DNA from: Iodobacter fluviatilis
GTDB taxonomy: Bacteria > Pseudomonadota > Gammaproteobacteria > Burkholderiales > Chitinibacteraceae
Direction: 5' to 3'
DNA: 64,000 bases
NCBI RefSeq assembly: GCF_004194535.1
Contig: NZ_CP025781.1
Span: 744,001-808,000 of the forward strand
Numbering within the stretch: the stretch's first letter is position 1; each line of letters opens with the position of its first letter. A program made the translations under genes and the position numbers. Shown here piece by piece: positions 26,373 to 35,453 of this stretch. The notes beneath the pieces were generated by a model, which was not told the DNA's origin, made no database searches, and saw only the letters and a list, made by a program, of their open reading frames with translations.

Positions 26373-27020
26373 TCATCCAGCGGCTAAAGTAGCACTTAAT
26401 TCTGCTGCCAAAGCATACGCACGCTGCACTGCAGGCCTTGCTGCCACAGCGTTAAACCAGCGCTTTAGGTGAGGAAAATCATCAAGATTTTGGCCTTGCT
26501 GCGCATAGGGGGCGATCCACGGATAGCAAGCCATATCGGCGATAGAGTATTCACCGGCAATAAACTCTTTATCTGCCAGCTGCTTATTCAATACCGAATA
26601 CAGCCTTGTGGTTTCAGTGACGTAGCGATTAATGGCATAAGGGATTTTTTCTGGGGCGTATAAAGAGAAATGATGATTTTGCCCAGCCATCGGGCCTAAG
26701 CCGCCCATTTGCCAAAATAGCCATTGCAACATGAGCTGCTTATCTCTGAAATTACTGGGGATAAACTGGCCGGTTTTTTCTGCCAAATAAAGCAAAATAG
26801 CGCCGGATTCAAATAGAGAAATCCCCTCGCCATGATCGCTAGGGGAATGGTCCACAATAGCGGGAATACGGTTATTGGGCGCAATACTTAAAAAATCTGG
26901 CGCAAATTGCTCGCCTTTACCGATATTAATGGGGTGAACTCGGTAATCTAAGCCGGTTTCTTCCAAAAAAATGCGTACTTTATGCCCGTTTGGGGTCATC
27001 CAATAGTAGAGATCTATCAT
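26373..27020 (-). CDS. Glutathione S-transferase family protein (YfcG/YghU-like)
   Basis: A 215-residue GST with a thioredoxin-fold N-domain (MIDLYYWMTPNGHKVRIFLEE, NNRIPAIVD, the glutathione-binding FESGAILLYLAE) and an all-helical C-domain with the GEYSIADMACYPW N-capping motif. The TPNGHKV start is that of the YfcG/Ure2p-like Nu class, which act as disulfide-bond reductases on glutathione. Its ATG overlaps the stop of the tautomerase gene upstream, so both are co-translated. Confidence 0.9.
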   Translation of the reverse strand: MIDLYYWMTPNGHKVRIFLEETGLDYRVHPINIGKGEQFAPDFLSIAPNNRIPAIVDHSPSDHGEGISLFESGAILLYLAEKTGQFIPSNFRDKQLMLQWLFWQMGGLGPMAGQNHHFSLYAPEKIPYAINRYVTETTRLYSVLNKQLADKEFIAGEYSIADMACYPWIAPYAQQGQNLDDFPHLKRWFNAVAARPAVQRAYALAAELSATLAAG

Positions 27021-27229
27021 CGCTTACCCTCTGCATCAGCCCGCAGCTGAGTCACGCTTTTACCCGCATGGCCCCAATCATCGGTATCCACTTCTTGGAT
27101 AATTACAAAGGTCGTGGCGGGGTCTTTATTTAAAACCTTAACCAATACATCAGTCACACCGGCAATCACGGCAGATTTTTGCGCTGCAGTAGCGCCATCA
27201 CGGGTAATTTGAATATTAACGACAGGCAT
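27017..27229 (-). CDS. 4-oxalocrotonate tautomerase family protein
   Basis: A 70-residue protein starting MPVVNIQITRDGATAAQKSA; the Pro after Met would be the catalytic base once Met is removed, as in the family. The frame is open back to 27340, but the ATG at 27229 places Pro correctly and has GGAAG nearby, so it is chosen. Its length fits the short tautomerases (about 60-80). It is operonic with the GST gene through a four-base overlap. The substrate is unknown. Confidence 0.85.
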   Translation of the reverse strand: MPVVNIQITRDGATAAQKSAVIAGVTDVLVKVLNKDPATTFVIIQEVDTDDWGHAGKSVTQLRADAEGKR

Positions 27230-27402
27230 GAAACTTCCTTGATTAAGGTGAACGTAGTAATCATATCTGTGCCCGCGGCTTAAATTACAACAGCCATCGC
27301 AAAATCGATTACAACCCATAACCAATATACTTATTTGCATCCCTCTTGCTCATTTCTTATCGTTTGCCTGAAAATATCAACGGTAAGAGAGATAACGCCT
27401 AG

Positions 27403-27518
27403 CAGCCTGTCGGACTTAAGCGATCGTAGCGAGGGAAAGACCGGTTTGAGACATATTTCGTGGGTTTTTGAGGCGAATAACTGGCTATTCAACGAGAAAA
27501 TGCGTGAAATATGGCCAA
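27403..27518. mobile_element. MITE family A, copy 2, truncated on the right
   Basis: Starts with the family A inverted repeat after CTAG and matches copy 1 in the same orientation for 116 bases, ending at GGCCAA. The right inverted repeat is missing; an IS1595-derived element begins ten bases later, so the truncation probably came with that insertion or a following deletion. Confidence 0.8.
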
Positions 27519-27528
27519 CATACAACAA

Positions 27529-27834
27529 CCTGATTATGTCTCTTGTTTTGAAGTGGTGCGACAATTGGGATTTAAGCACCGAGTTATCCAAGCCCCCAAA
27601 GGTAAGACCGAACCGGAAATTGACGCATTTAAATGGCTTAATGTGATGCTGGGGAATCTAAAAACGGCGCAATCAGGGACCTATCATGCATTCAAATACA
27701 GTAAATATGCAGGCCGCTATTTGGCAGAAATGCAGTATCGATTTAATCGGCATTTTGATTTGTATGCTACATGCCTTACTCATAGCCAAGCCTTGCCCGC
27801 GTGGGCGCTTGGCTGAGCAAGAGACATCATCAGG
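27529..27834 (+). mobile_element. IS1595-family deletion derivative, copy I
   Basis: 306 bp bounded by CCTGATTATGTCTCTTG and a right end that reads GAGCAAGAGACATCATCAGG, near-complementary termini. Only the C-terminal third of an ISXO2/IS1595-type transposase remains (CFEVVRQLGFKHRVI, DAFKWLNVMLGNLKTAQ, AGRYLAEMQYRFNRHFDL). The Zn-ribbon and most of the DDE core are gone, so it cannot move itself. No 8-bp target duplication is seen. The deletion differs from that in copies II and III. Confidence 0.8.
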
Positions 27835-27929
27835 AACGTTTTTTGAAAGAGAGCTACGACAAAAAATATTACCATGAGGGATAATAACATTTTTCTTATT
27901 TACTAAATATACAATTAGGTTAATTTAAT

Positions 27930-28808
27930 ATGATTAGTTTATTTAAAGCAAAAATAAATATTTCCTCTGATAACTTGCAGAGCGCCATCGTTAAAAAATC
28001 AAACAACAAATCATTATCCAGTAAAACGTTGGATAAGTTGGTGAAAATAACAAATACTCAGTATGAATTTAAAAACGGGGAAGCGGAATTAATTTTCAGA
28101 GATAAACCTTGTATTAATAATGCAAACACCAAGAAGATATCCAAATTAATTAAAGACATTAAAAACATACAATCCATTAAAGATAATTCTTTTATTAAAT
28201 CTCAAATTGTCTCATGGGAAACTAATGCGAAACAATTGTTAGAAAAAAATAGTGAGCCTAAGAAAATAAAGCAACTTCTAGGTCAAGGATCAAGAGGATC
28301 TGTATATAAAGATGGTGACTCCATACTCAAGAAAACAAAAAATTTAACACCAAATGAAATTTCTCATGAAGCAAATATGTGTAATGAATATAATTTAAAA
28401 AAAGGGAGCTCTCAAAATGTAGCGACCATAGTAGGTAAATGCATAAAAATGCCATTTATGAGCGGCAAAACTCCCGATACTCAAGATACACTAACTGGTG
28501 TTAACTCTCTGTTTCAAGCAGGTTTTTTGATGGGTGATGCAAGTCCATCAAACTTTTTAAAAACTGTGGAAGGCGGTGTAGAGCCCGTAGATTTCGGACT
28601 TGTATTTAAGCACGATGAATTAGAATGCATTGATAATGAAGTGAAAAAGAACATTGTAAGCGACTATATTAAAGGTGGATTTAGATACATTCCAAACGAA
28701 ATTAAGAAAGATTACAATTCATGCATCAAGAAATTAGATAATCTTCTTGGGAAAGATAGTCCCACGAGAAAGATGAATATAAAAGTACTTTCAAAAGTAG
28801 GATTCTAA
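27930..28808 (+). CDS. Atypical minimal protein kinase, OspG/NleH-like effector candidate
   Basis: A 292-residue AT-rich gene. The second half has a kinase core: Gly-rich loop LGQGSRGSVY (117-126), a Lys in ILKK (134/135), alpha-C Glu E147 in SHEANM, hinge-like MPFMSG, catalytic loop GDASPSNF with D203 and N208, and DFG at 221-223. The usual HRD is replaced and the substrate-binding C-lobe is short, as in the type III effectors OspG and NleH. The first 110 residues are Lys/Asn/Ser-rich without a Sec signal, fitting a secretion domain. No secretion genes of that type lie nearby. Base use unlike its neighbours and flanking IS1595 derivatives indicate transfer. Effector function is inference. 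Confidence 0.65.
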   Translation: MISLFKAKINISSDNLQSAIVKKSNNKSLSSKTLDKLVKITNTQYEFKNGEAELIFRDKPCINNANTKKISKLIKDIKNIQSIKDNSFIKSQIVSWETNAKQLLEKNSEPKKIKQLLGQGSRGSVYKDGDSILKKTKNLTPNEISHEANMCNEYNLKKGSSQNVATIVGKCIKMPFMSGKTPDTQDTLTGVNSLFQAGFLMGDASPSNFLKTVEGGVEPVDFGLVFKHDELECIDNEVKKNIVSDYIKGGFRYIPNEIKKDYNSCIKKLDNLLGKDSPTRKMNIKVLSKVGF

Positions 28809-28828
28809 TTCATAGCCACAAAGGTGTT

Positions 28829-29517
28829 CCTGATAATGTCTCTTGCTCAGGAACCCTTGATTTAGTCATTCGCGCGGAGCAAGGTGAACAAACGCTCTAC
28901 CTTGCGGAGGTGGATCATGCCCATCAATGGCATCCAGATGCAGTCTTTGCCGGGTTCATCCAGCTGTACGGCACAGAGCTATGGAATTGTTGTCATTGTT
29001 CGCCAAGCCAGTTTGACGGCAAGAACCATGATGCACCAGTCGCAACTCCCCCTGACCAAGTGGTTTCTGGCTGTTTATCTGCTGACGCAATTGAAAACTA
29101 ATATCGTTGCTTTATCGCTACGCCGACAGCTTGGAATCACTTGGAAAGCCGCATGGTTGCTGAAACATAAGTTGGTGGAGGCCATGCGCCAGCGTGAGTC
29201 AGGCCGCCCCTTGAGTGGAGACGTTCGGATTGATGGACGCATATCTTGGCGGCGAGCGTAACGGTGGCAAGGCCGGAACGGAAATTGATGCATTCAAATG
29301 GCTTAATGTGATGCTGGGGAATTTAAAAACGGCGCAATCAGCACACGTATCATGCATTCAAATACAGTAAATATGCAGGTCGTTATTTGGCAGAGATGCA
29401 GTATCAATTTAATCGGCGTTTTGATTTGTGTGCCCTTATCCCACGCATGCTACATGCCTTACTCATAGCCAAGCCTTGCCCGCGTGGGCGCTTGGCTGAG
29501 CAAGAGAGATAATCAGG
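28829..29517 (+). mobile_element. IS1595-family deletion derivative, copy II
   Basis: 689 bp with left end CCTGATAATGTCTCTTGCTC and right end CTGAGCAAGAGAGATAATCA-GG. It keeps N-terminal and C-terminal parts of the transposase but lacks the Zn-ribbon and the central DDE region; the junction joins GGKAG directly to TEIDAFKWLN. The same junction and a one-base insertion near GATTGATGGACGC occur in copy III, so II and III descend from one deleted form. Confidence 0.85.
28917..29261 (+). pseudogene. IS1595-family transposase fragment (copy II)
   Basis: Reads MPINGIQMQ, then a scar where the CxxC Zn-ribbon should be, then ASLTARTMMHQSQLPLTKWF and LSLRRQLGITWKAAWLLKHK, the helical part before the DDE domain. 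A one-base insertion ahead of the first catalytic Asp region moves the frame to a stop at 29261. Dead as a transposase. Confidence 0.8.
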
Positions 29518-29885
29518 AAGATAAATGGCATGACTGCCGTGCAGTGTTGGCATGTACATTTAGTACCATTTTTTGGCTAAGTGACATGATGATATTAAAT
29601 ATGTATTTGATATACACGAGAACCGTTTGAAGATCAAAAATAATGCGCTGTGATTGAGCATCACATACCGAAGTTTTTTTGTTATAATTTTGCAAGAGAA
29701 TCGATTTATTACCGTATTGTAGCCGAGCGAATTAAATATCACTTTAACTTATGGTGCTTATTTTTGTTTAGAAAAATGGACGTTTTTTTATATGAAAATA
29801 GGGGATTTAAATTAGATTATCTCATGATGTTGAGCATGTTACAGTGATCGCGTTTACTTGGGATTTAAACCACTAGGGGTAAAAT
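29518..29885. other. AT-rich gap between IS1595 copy II and the phosphatase gene
   Basis: No gene is supported. Overlapping short frames on both strands (60-65 codons) are Phe/Tyr/Lys-rich and look like chance frames in AT-rich DNA. The last bases must hold the promoter and the AGGGG ribosome-binding site of the phosphatase gene. Confidence 0.5.
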
Positions 29886-30785
29886 ATGAAATCAATATCT
29901 AGAAAATTGGCATTAAAACGACCCGTACTTCATCATTTAACTATAAGCCTATTTCTACTTGGCATACATACAAGCAGCATGGCACAGACGCCTATTAAGC
30001 CAACTAATGCAGCAACTAATGCAGCAACTAATACGACAGGGCCTTCCGCTAGCGGTGTTAATAATGCGCTTTTATATGCGGTTGCTTGGAAAAAAACGGC
30101 CGCTGAATATCGCGCGCTTTATTATCAGGGCTTTAATATTGCACGTATCCATGTTCAGAATGCGCTGGATAAGCATAAAGCGGGTGATAAACCACTGGCC
30201 ATTGTGACAGACATGGACGATACGATCGTAAACCTCCTAGATTACTGGAGCCTTCTAATTAATCAAAATAAGGACTATTTTGATGATGCCGAATGGGATA
30301 AATTGATTCCTGAGAATAAAATAACCGCATCACCCGGCTCTACCGAGTTTTTAAAATTTTGTGCGGATAATAAAGTTGAAGTTTTTTATGTTACGAGTCG
30401 CGATCAAGGGGAAAAAACGTATGAATACGCCCTCGGCCACCTTAAACATTTAGGCTTTCCGTATGCGGACACGTCGCACTTAACGGTACTGCAAGACACC
30501 TCCAATAAAGAAAAGCGGCAGGATGAGATAATGAAAAGCTTTAATGTCGTTGTTTTTTTAGGCGATAATCTTAATGACTTTAGGCGTAAATATTACATAA
30601 AAAATAATATTGATGCCCGTATAAAAGCAATGGAAGCGGATCGTGATCAATATGGTGTGAATTATATTTTATTCCCCAATCCAACGGATGGCCATTGGTT
30701 AGCCGCAATTTATGGTGAATCCGAACCTCTTCCAACTAATGCCAATCGTGAGTTAATGAAAAAGGCGGCAAGCAAACCCTACTAA
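29886..30785 (+). CDS. Secreted HAD acid phosphatase, class B/5'-nucleotidase e(P4)-like
   Basis: A 299-residue protein with a Sec signal peptide (cleavage after SSMA, about residue 33), then a small tandem repeat of the four residues N-A-A-T. The HAD core has AIVTDMDDTIV with nucleophile D109 and D111, the motif II FYVTSRD, and GDNLNDF as motif IV. This is the subfamily IIIB acid phosphatase group that includes lipoprotein e(P4). No lipobox Cys is present, so it is likely soluble in the periplasm or exported. AGGGG precedes the ATG. It lies between IS1595 derivatives II and III and probably arrived as cargo. Confidence 0.85.
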   Translation: MKSISRKLALKRPVLHHLTISLFLLGIHTSSMAQTPIKPTNAATNAATNTTGPSASGVNNALLYAVAWKKTAAEYRALYYQGFNIARIHVQNALDKHKAGDKPLAIVTDMDDTIVNLLDYWSLLINQNKDYFDDAEWDKLIPENKITASPGSTEFLKFCADNKVEVFYVTSRDQGEKTYEYALGHLKHLGFPYADTSHLTVLQDTSNKEKRQDEIMKSFNVVVFLGDNLNDFRRKYYIKNNIDARIKAMEADRDQYGVNYILFPNPTDGHWLAAIYGESEPLPTNANRELMKKAASKPY

Positions 30786-30792
30786 AAAGCCT

Positions 30793-31591
30793 CCTGATTA
30801 TGTCTCTTGCTCAGTACCCCTTGATTTAGCCATTCGCGCGGCGTAAAGTGAACGAACGTTCTACTTTGCGGAGGTGAATCATGCCCATTAATGGCATCCA
30901 GATGCAAAAAGGCCTGTCTTTGCCTGAGTTCATCCAGTTGTACGGCTCAGAGCAGCAGTGCGAAGACGCATTGCAAAAAGTGCGCTGGCCACAAGGGTTT
31001 CGCTGCCCAAAATGTCATGGACAAAATGCCGGCACATTTATACGCGGCAAAACGCGTATATGGGATTGTTGTCATTGTTCGCATCAAGCCAGTTTGACGG
31101 CAGGAACCATGATGCACCAGTCGCAACTCCCCCTGACCAAGTGGTTTCTGGCTGTTTATCTGGTGACGCAATTGAAAACCGATATCGCTGCTTTATCGCT
31201 ACGCCGACAACTTGGAATCACTTGGAAAGCCGCATGGTTGCTGAAACATAAGTTGATGGAGGCCATGCGCCAGCGTGGCCGCCCCTTGAGTGGAGACCTT
31301 CGGATTGATGGACGCATATCTTGGCGGCGGGCGTAACGGTGGCAAGGCCGGAACGGAAATTGATGCATTCAAATGGCTTAATGTGATGCTGGGGAATTTA
31401 AAAACGGCGCAATCTGGCACTTACCATGCATTCAAATACAGTAAATATGCGGGTCGCTATTTGGCAGAGATGCAGTACCGATTTAATCGGCGTTTTGATT
31501 TGTGTGCCCTTATCCCACGCATGCTACATGCCTTACTCATTGCTGAGCCTTGCCCGTACCGGCGCTTGGCTGAGCAAGAGACATCATCAGG
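30793..31591 (+). mobile_element. IS1595-family deletion derivative, copy III
   Basis: 799 bp with near-complementary ends (CCTGATTATGTCTCTTGCTC and GAGCAAGAGACATCATCAGG). It retains the Zn-ribbon and helical N-terminal region and the C-terminal region but lacks the same central DDE part as copy II, with the same junction and frame-shifting base. No target duplication is seen. All three copies lie in the same orientation. Confidence 0.87.
30881..31336 (+). pseudogene. IS1595-family transposase, N-terminal part (copy III)
   Basis: 151 codons: MPINGIQMQKGLSLPEFIQL, the Zn-ribbon CPKCHGQNAGTF with CCHC partner, then MMHQSQLPLTKWFLAVYLVT and LSLRRQLGITWKAAWLLKHK. It stops before the catalytic domain because of one extra base near 31310; the next frame (31290-31616) continues MDAYLGG to the C-terminal region but the central DDE segment is deleted. 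Not expected to be active. Confidence 0.85.
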
Positions 31592-31606
31592 TAACAATTT
31601 ATGGGC

Positions 31607-31642
31607 AAAAAAATAGCCGCAATATTCTGCAGGCTATTTTTA
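31607..31642 (-). terminator. Rho-independent terminator of the SYLF gene
   Basis: Arms AAATAGCC and GGCTATTT flank a loop of about 13 bases, with A and T runs on either side. It lies 13 bases past the stop of the leftward gene at 31655 and would also stop rightward transcription from copy III. Confidence 0.8.
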
Positions 31643-31654
31643 TAATTCTAAATA

Positions 31655-32248
31655 TTAATTGAGTTCATCACTTTTCATGTATTTAGCGCCATTCACGGTT
31701 ACTTCTGCGCTTAAACCATTTTTAGTGAATTGATAAACATAGACGTTTTCTGCCAAATGCTTAGCACCGGCTACTTGCCCACCTGTTTTGCCTAGCTTCG
31801 CAGCAGCCCCTGCTTCACCGCTTGCACTCCAACCCGATGAAACAAATTTATTATAGGCATCGATGCTAGTAAATACCCAAACCTCACGGGTTTCCTTAGC
31901 GCCTAAACCTAGGCCCAATTTACCCTGCAGCATATTCATATAAGTACGCTTGCCCGATGCAACCGCTACCCCATCCCCACCACCGGCCCCAACAAACATG
32001 GCCTGAAAACCACCGGTGCGAAACACCGCATATGCCGGTGCTTTAGCAATTTGAGACTTAGCCTTCGGATATTTTTTATATACCTGTGCAAGCGTCTCGC
32101 TTGCAGTACGGTCAATCTCTGTACGGCGCTCTGCAGGTGTTTTTTGATCCGCTGCAGAAGCAGTATTATTTTGTTTTACAGCAGAATCTGCCAATACTGG
32201 CAAAGATAGTATGGTGGCTAGCACCAGAATAGTTGAACGTAATCGCAT
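31655..32248 (-). CDS. Lipid-binding SYLF domain (YSC84-related) protein
   Basis: A 197-residue secreted protein: Sec signal peptide with cleavage after VLA (about residue 20), a short Ala/Thr-rich linker, and a SYLF domain from about 60 to the end with KAPAYAVFRTGGFQAMFVGAGGGDGVAV and LGLGLGAKETREVWVF. The SYLF fold binds lipids or outer-membrane components; BPSL1445 of Burkholderia is a known relative. It is monocistronic, with a 426-base region upstream and a terminator downstream, just outside the mobile island. Confidence 0.88.
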   Translation of the reverse strand: MRLRSTILVLATILSLPVLADSAVKQNNTASAADQKTPAERRTEIDRTASETLAQVYKKYPKAKSQIAKAPAYAVFRTGGFQAMFVGAGGGDGVAVASGKRTYMNMLQGKLGLGLGAKETREVWVFTSIDAYNKFVSSGWSASGEAGAAAKLGKTGGQVAGAKHLAENVYVYQFTKNGLSAEVTVNGAKYMKSDELN

Positions 32249-32674
32249 AATTAAACTCCTAATTGGATAAGTTTCAGATAAGCCCTTACAAATATAAGTT
32301 CTTATTATTTTTCAAATTTATTAAGTTTTTAATTATTAACTCTCCTAATATTACGTAATGTATCCAAAACATCTTCTAGTTCAAAAATAAAACTATGAAT
32401 AATGTTTATTTCCAAACGGAAAGACTGCGCTTATTTTGAATAACTATCCACCATAAAATGATAAATTGCTTCAAATTACCATTAATAATTTATGCTGATA
32501 AGCCCATTAAAAACCCAAGCTTAAGCAAATCAGTGCAATTAACATTGATTAATCTAAATGACAACACCCAATCAACGATCTAACTTTCTGGCCAGTAGTG
32601 CGGCAATCGTGCCCAAGGCTTACAGCAGATACACAGGTATAATCGCTTCACCCGATCAACACACTCTCGCCCCT
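32249..32674. other. Intergenic region between the SYLF gene and mutL
   Basis: An AT-rich stretch to about 32550, then bases that can be read as an N-terminal extension of MutL from 32558 but lack family features. It should hold the divergent promoters; no clear site is called. Confidence 0.45.
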
Positions 32675-34609
32675 ATGCCACGTATCCAGCAATTACCCGA
32701 CCATTTAATCAACCAGATTGCCGCTGGCGAAGTGGTAGAGCGCCCCGCTTCTGCGCTAAAAGAGCTGCTTGAAAATAGCCTAGATGCAGGCAGCCAAAGC
32801 CTAAATATCGAGTTACTGGCGGGTGGCACCAAGCTCATTAAGGTGATTGATGATGGCTGCGGCATTGCCAAGGACGAGCTACCACTAGCGCTGCACCGCC
32901 ATGCCACCAGTAAAATCCGTGATCTAGAAGACTTGCAAAAAGTGGCCACGCTGGGTTTTAGGGGCGAAGGGCTGGCGAGTATTGCCTCGGTTTCAAGGCT
33001 TACACTCAGTAGCCGTGAGCAGGGCTCAGATTACGCATGGCGAGTAGATGCCGATAATGGCCATGTGAGCGAGCCAGAGCCAACATCGCTCAGCCAAGGC
33101 AGCGCAATTGAAATTCACGAACTGTATTATCAAGTACCGGCAAGACGTAAGTTTTTAAAATCTGAATCCACCGAATACGCGCATTGCAACGATATGGTAC
33201 AGCGCTTAGCGCTAGCCAATCCTGACGTGCAATTTACGCTAACCCACAATGGCCGTGCCCAGCTGCGCCTTTTAGCAGGCGATTTAGCCAAACGCGCGGC
33301 AGCGATTTTAGGCGATGAATTTGTGGCCTCGGGTGTGCAGGTAGATGAAGGGTTTGGAGGCTTACGGCTCTGGGGCATTACCGGCTCACCCACGCTGGGT
33401 AAATCCAGCCGCGATGCGCAGTATTTCTTTGTAAATGGCCGCTTTGTACGGGATAAAGTGGTGCAACACGCCCTGCGGGAAGCTTACCGCGATGTGCTGC
33501 ACCACGATAAACACGCCGCTTATTGCTTATTCTTAGAGCTAGATCCTGAAGGGGTGGATGTCAACGTTCACCCGACCAAAATTGAAGTGCGCTTTCGTGA
33601 ATCGCAAGCGATTTACCGCTTTATGCTCACTAGCCTAAAAAAAGCGCTAGCAGGCACCCGTGCGGGCACAACCCCAGCTGGCATCGATCCAGAAACCGGC
33701 GAAATTGCCGCGCCAGACTCTAGTGTGATGGCCCCAGCCCCAACCTTAACACCTAAAAATTACGCAGAAATGGCTTATAAGCAGCAGGGGAATATTCCGC
33801 TGCAGCCGCGTGTGCAGGCTCCGATGGCGTTTTATGACACGATGTTTGGTGATTTAAAGCGTGACCAAAACAATGAATCTAACGCTGTTGGTGCAGAAAA
33901 TCTGCTCGCCAGTTTGGACATGCCCGCCATGCCATCCACCCGAGCACCCGCCATACCGCTCGGCGCACTGGCTCAACCCACATTCAATCCGGCAGTCATT
34001 CAAAACGCCAGCAGCTCAGATACCGTACCCCCGCTGGGCTTTGCACTCGGGCAACTGCACGGTGTTTATATTTTGGCACAAAACGCCGAGGGGCTGATCG
34101 TGGTGGATATGCACGCCGCCCATGAGCGAGTGGTGTATGAGCAGCTTAAAAACGCCCTCGATCTGCAGCAAATGCCCACGCAACCACTGCTGATTCCTCA
34201 TGTTTTTCCTGCGGATAAACACGATGTGGCCACGGTAGAAGACAACGCGGCCACGCTGGAGGCGATTGGTTTTGAGATTTCGGTGCAGTCCCCTACCCAG
34301 CTAGCTATCCGCTCCCTGCCCATGCTACTGAAAGACGCCAACCCTATCGAGCTGGCGCAAGCCGTGCTCAAAGATATTCGCACTGTAGGCGCTAGCGAAG
34401 TGCTGGCTGGTCGGCAAAATGAGCTACTCGCTACCATGGCTTGCCACGGCTCGGTGCGTGCCAACCGCAGCCTAACCATTCCCGAAATGAACGCCCTCTT
34501 ACGCCAGATGGAAAACACCGAGCGCAGCGGCCAATGCAATCACGGCCGCCCAACTTGGTTCAGAATGACACTGAGTGAGTTGGATAAAATGTTTATGCGT
34601 GGATCTTAG
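32675..34609 (+). CDS. mutL: DNA mismatch repair protein MutL (endonuclease type)
   Basis: A 644-residue MutL. The GHKL ATPase domain holds IAAGEVVERPASALKELLENSLDAG and the conserved DDGCGI and GFRGEGLASIASV motifs; a linker of low conservation covers about 330-440; the C-terminal domain has VVDMHAAHERVVYEQL, which matches the DQHAxxERxxxE endonuclease motif of MutL proteins from bacteria without MutH. The frame is open from 32558, but MPRIQQLPDHLINQIAAGEV starting at 32675 is the family start. MutL couples MutS recognition to strand incision. No mutS or miaA is adjacent. Confidence 0.95.
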   Translation: MPRIQQLPDHLINQIAAGEVVERPASALKELLENSLDAGSQSLNIELLAGGTKLIKVIDDGCGIAKDELPLALHRHATSKIRDLEDLQKVATLGFRGEGLASIASVSRLTLSSREQGSDYAWRVDADNGHVSEPEPTSLSQGSAIEIHELYYQVPARRKFLKSESTEYAHCNDMVQRLALANPDVQFTLTHNGRAQLRLLAGDLAKRAAAILGDEFVASGVQVDEGFGGLRLWGITGSPTLGKSSRDAQYFFVNGRFVRDKVVQHALREAYRDVLHHDKHAAYCLFLELDPEGVDVNVHPTKIEVRFRESQAIYRFMLTSLKKALAGTRAGTTPAGIDPETGEIAAPDSSVMAPAPTLTPKNYAEMAYKQQGNIPLQPRVQAPMAFYDTMFGDLKRDQNNESNAVGAENLLASLDMPAMPSTRAPAIPLGALAQPTFNPAVIQNASSSDTVPPLGFALGQLHGVYILAQNAEGLIVVDMHAAHERVVYEQLKNALDLQQMPTQPLLIPHVFPADKHDVATVEDNAATLEAIGFEISVQSPTQLAIRSLPMLLKDANPIELAQAVLKDIRTVGASEVLAGRQNELLATMACHGSVRANRSLTIPEMNALLRQMENTERSGQCNHGRPTWFRMTLSELDKMFMRGS

Positions 34610-34742
34610 GCAGGCCCAGTGCCCACGCCTACCTTCGCCAAGAACACGGCATGCCATGTGCCCCTGCAGCAAACTTTGTCATGCCTATTTAACCCATGGG
34701 TGTAAACATCCCCACCCCACAGCTTCTTCCTAACGAGCACCC

Positions 34743-35453
34743 ATGCCCGCAAATGCCTTAATCGTTAAACTCTTTGCTGCCCCACTGCTCATCGCAGCTG
34801 CCAGTCTGGCTGGGCGGCGTTGGGGGCCGCAGATTGCTGGCTTGCTGGGCGGCCTGCCGCTGGTTGCCCTCCCGATTATCCTAACGCTGTGGCTAGAACA
34901 TGGCCCCGACTATGCAATTAAAGTAGCAGGGTCCGCATCGGCAGGGCTGTGGGCGAATGTGGTGTATATGCTGGTGTTAGCTCATGCCAGCCGCTATTTT
35001 GCTTGGCAGGGTACGATTATCACCGGATGGGTGGCCTATTTAGCGGTGGCTTTTGCGCTGGCGGGCAGCGGGCTGGCTTCCTCTGGCTTTGTCAGCGTCA
35101 GCGTGCTGGCAGGTCTGTGGCTTGCCATTTATTTTATCCCGCGCCCGCAGGCGATCAACAGCTCGCCGCTGCCTAAAATTGAGCTTTACGCCCGTATGCT
35201 GGCTGCACTATTGCTGGTGCTTGGCTTATCTAGCTTGTCTTTAATGCTGGGCAGTACCATGACGGGCCTACTCGCGGGTTTTCCCGTAGCGGCCACCGTT
35301 ATTCCAGCATTTACCCTTGCTAACGCAGGCCGCAACCCTTTGCTACTCCAATTACGAGGGTTTTTAATCGGCCTCACCGGCTTTAGCGTGTTCTTTTTAA
35401 TCTGGCCCCCATTAGCCACCCAAATAGGCCTGCTCGCCTTTGCCCCGCCTTAG
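34743..35453 (+). CDS. Integral membrane protein of unknown function
   Basis: A 236-residue protein with about seven or eight membrane helices and very few charged residues. Gly/Pro-rich turns such as LLGGLPLVALPI and LLAGFPVAATVI occur in both halves, suggesting an internal duplication of two similar halves. No transporter signature is recognised. It is preceded by its own 133-base gap after mutL and convergent with rcnA. The inner membrane is the expected location. Confidence 0.7.
   Translation: MPANALIVKLFAAPLLIAAASLAGRRWGPQIAGLLGGLPLVALPIILTLWLEHGPDYAIKVAGSASAGLWANVVYMLVLAHASRYFAWQGTIITGWVAYLAVAFALAGSGLASSGFVSVSVLAGLWLAIYFIPRPQAINSSPLPKIELYARMLAALLLVLGLSSLSLMLGSTMTGLLAGFPVAATVIPAFTLANAGRNPLLLQLRGFLIGLTGFSVFFLIWPPLATQIGLLAFAPP

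Noticed and set aside
29560-29847. Short overlapping frames of 60-65 codons on both strands
   Set aside because: Phe/Tyr/Lys-rich chance frames in AT-rich DNA with no ribosome-binding site or motif.
27529-31591. Classic composite transposon with 8-bp target duplications
   Set aside because: Flanks of the three IS1595 derivatives share no duplicated 8-mers within or between copies, so recent transposition as one unit is not shown.
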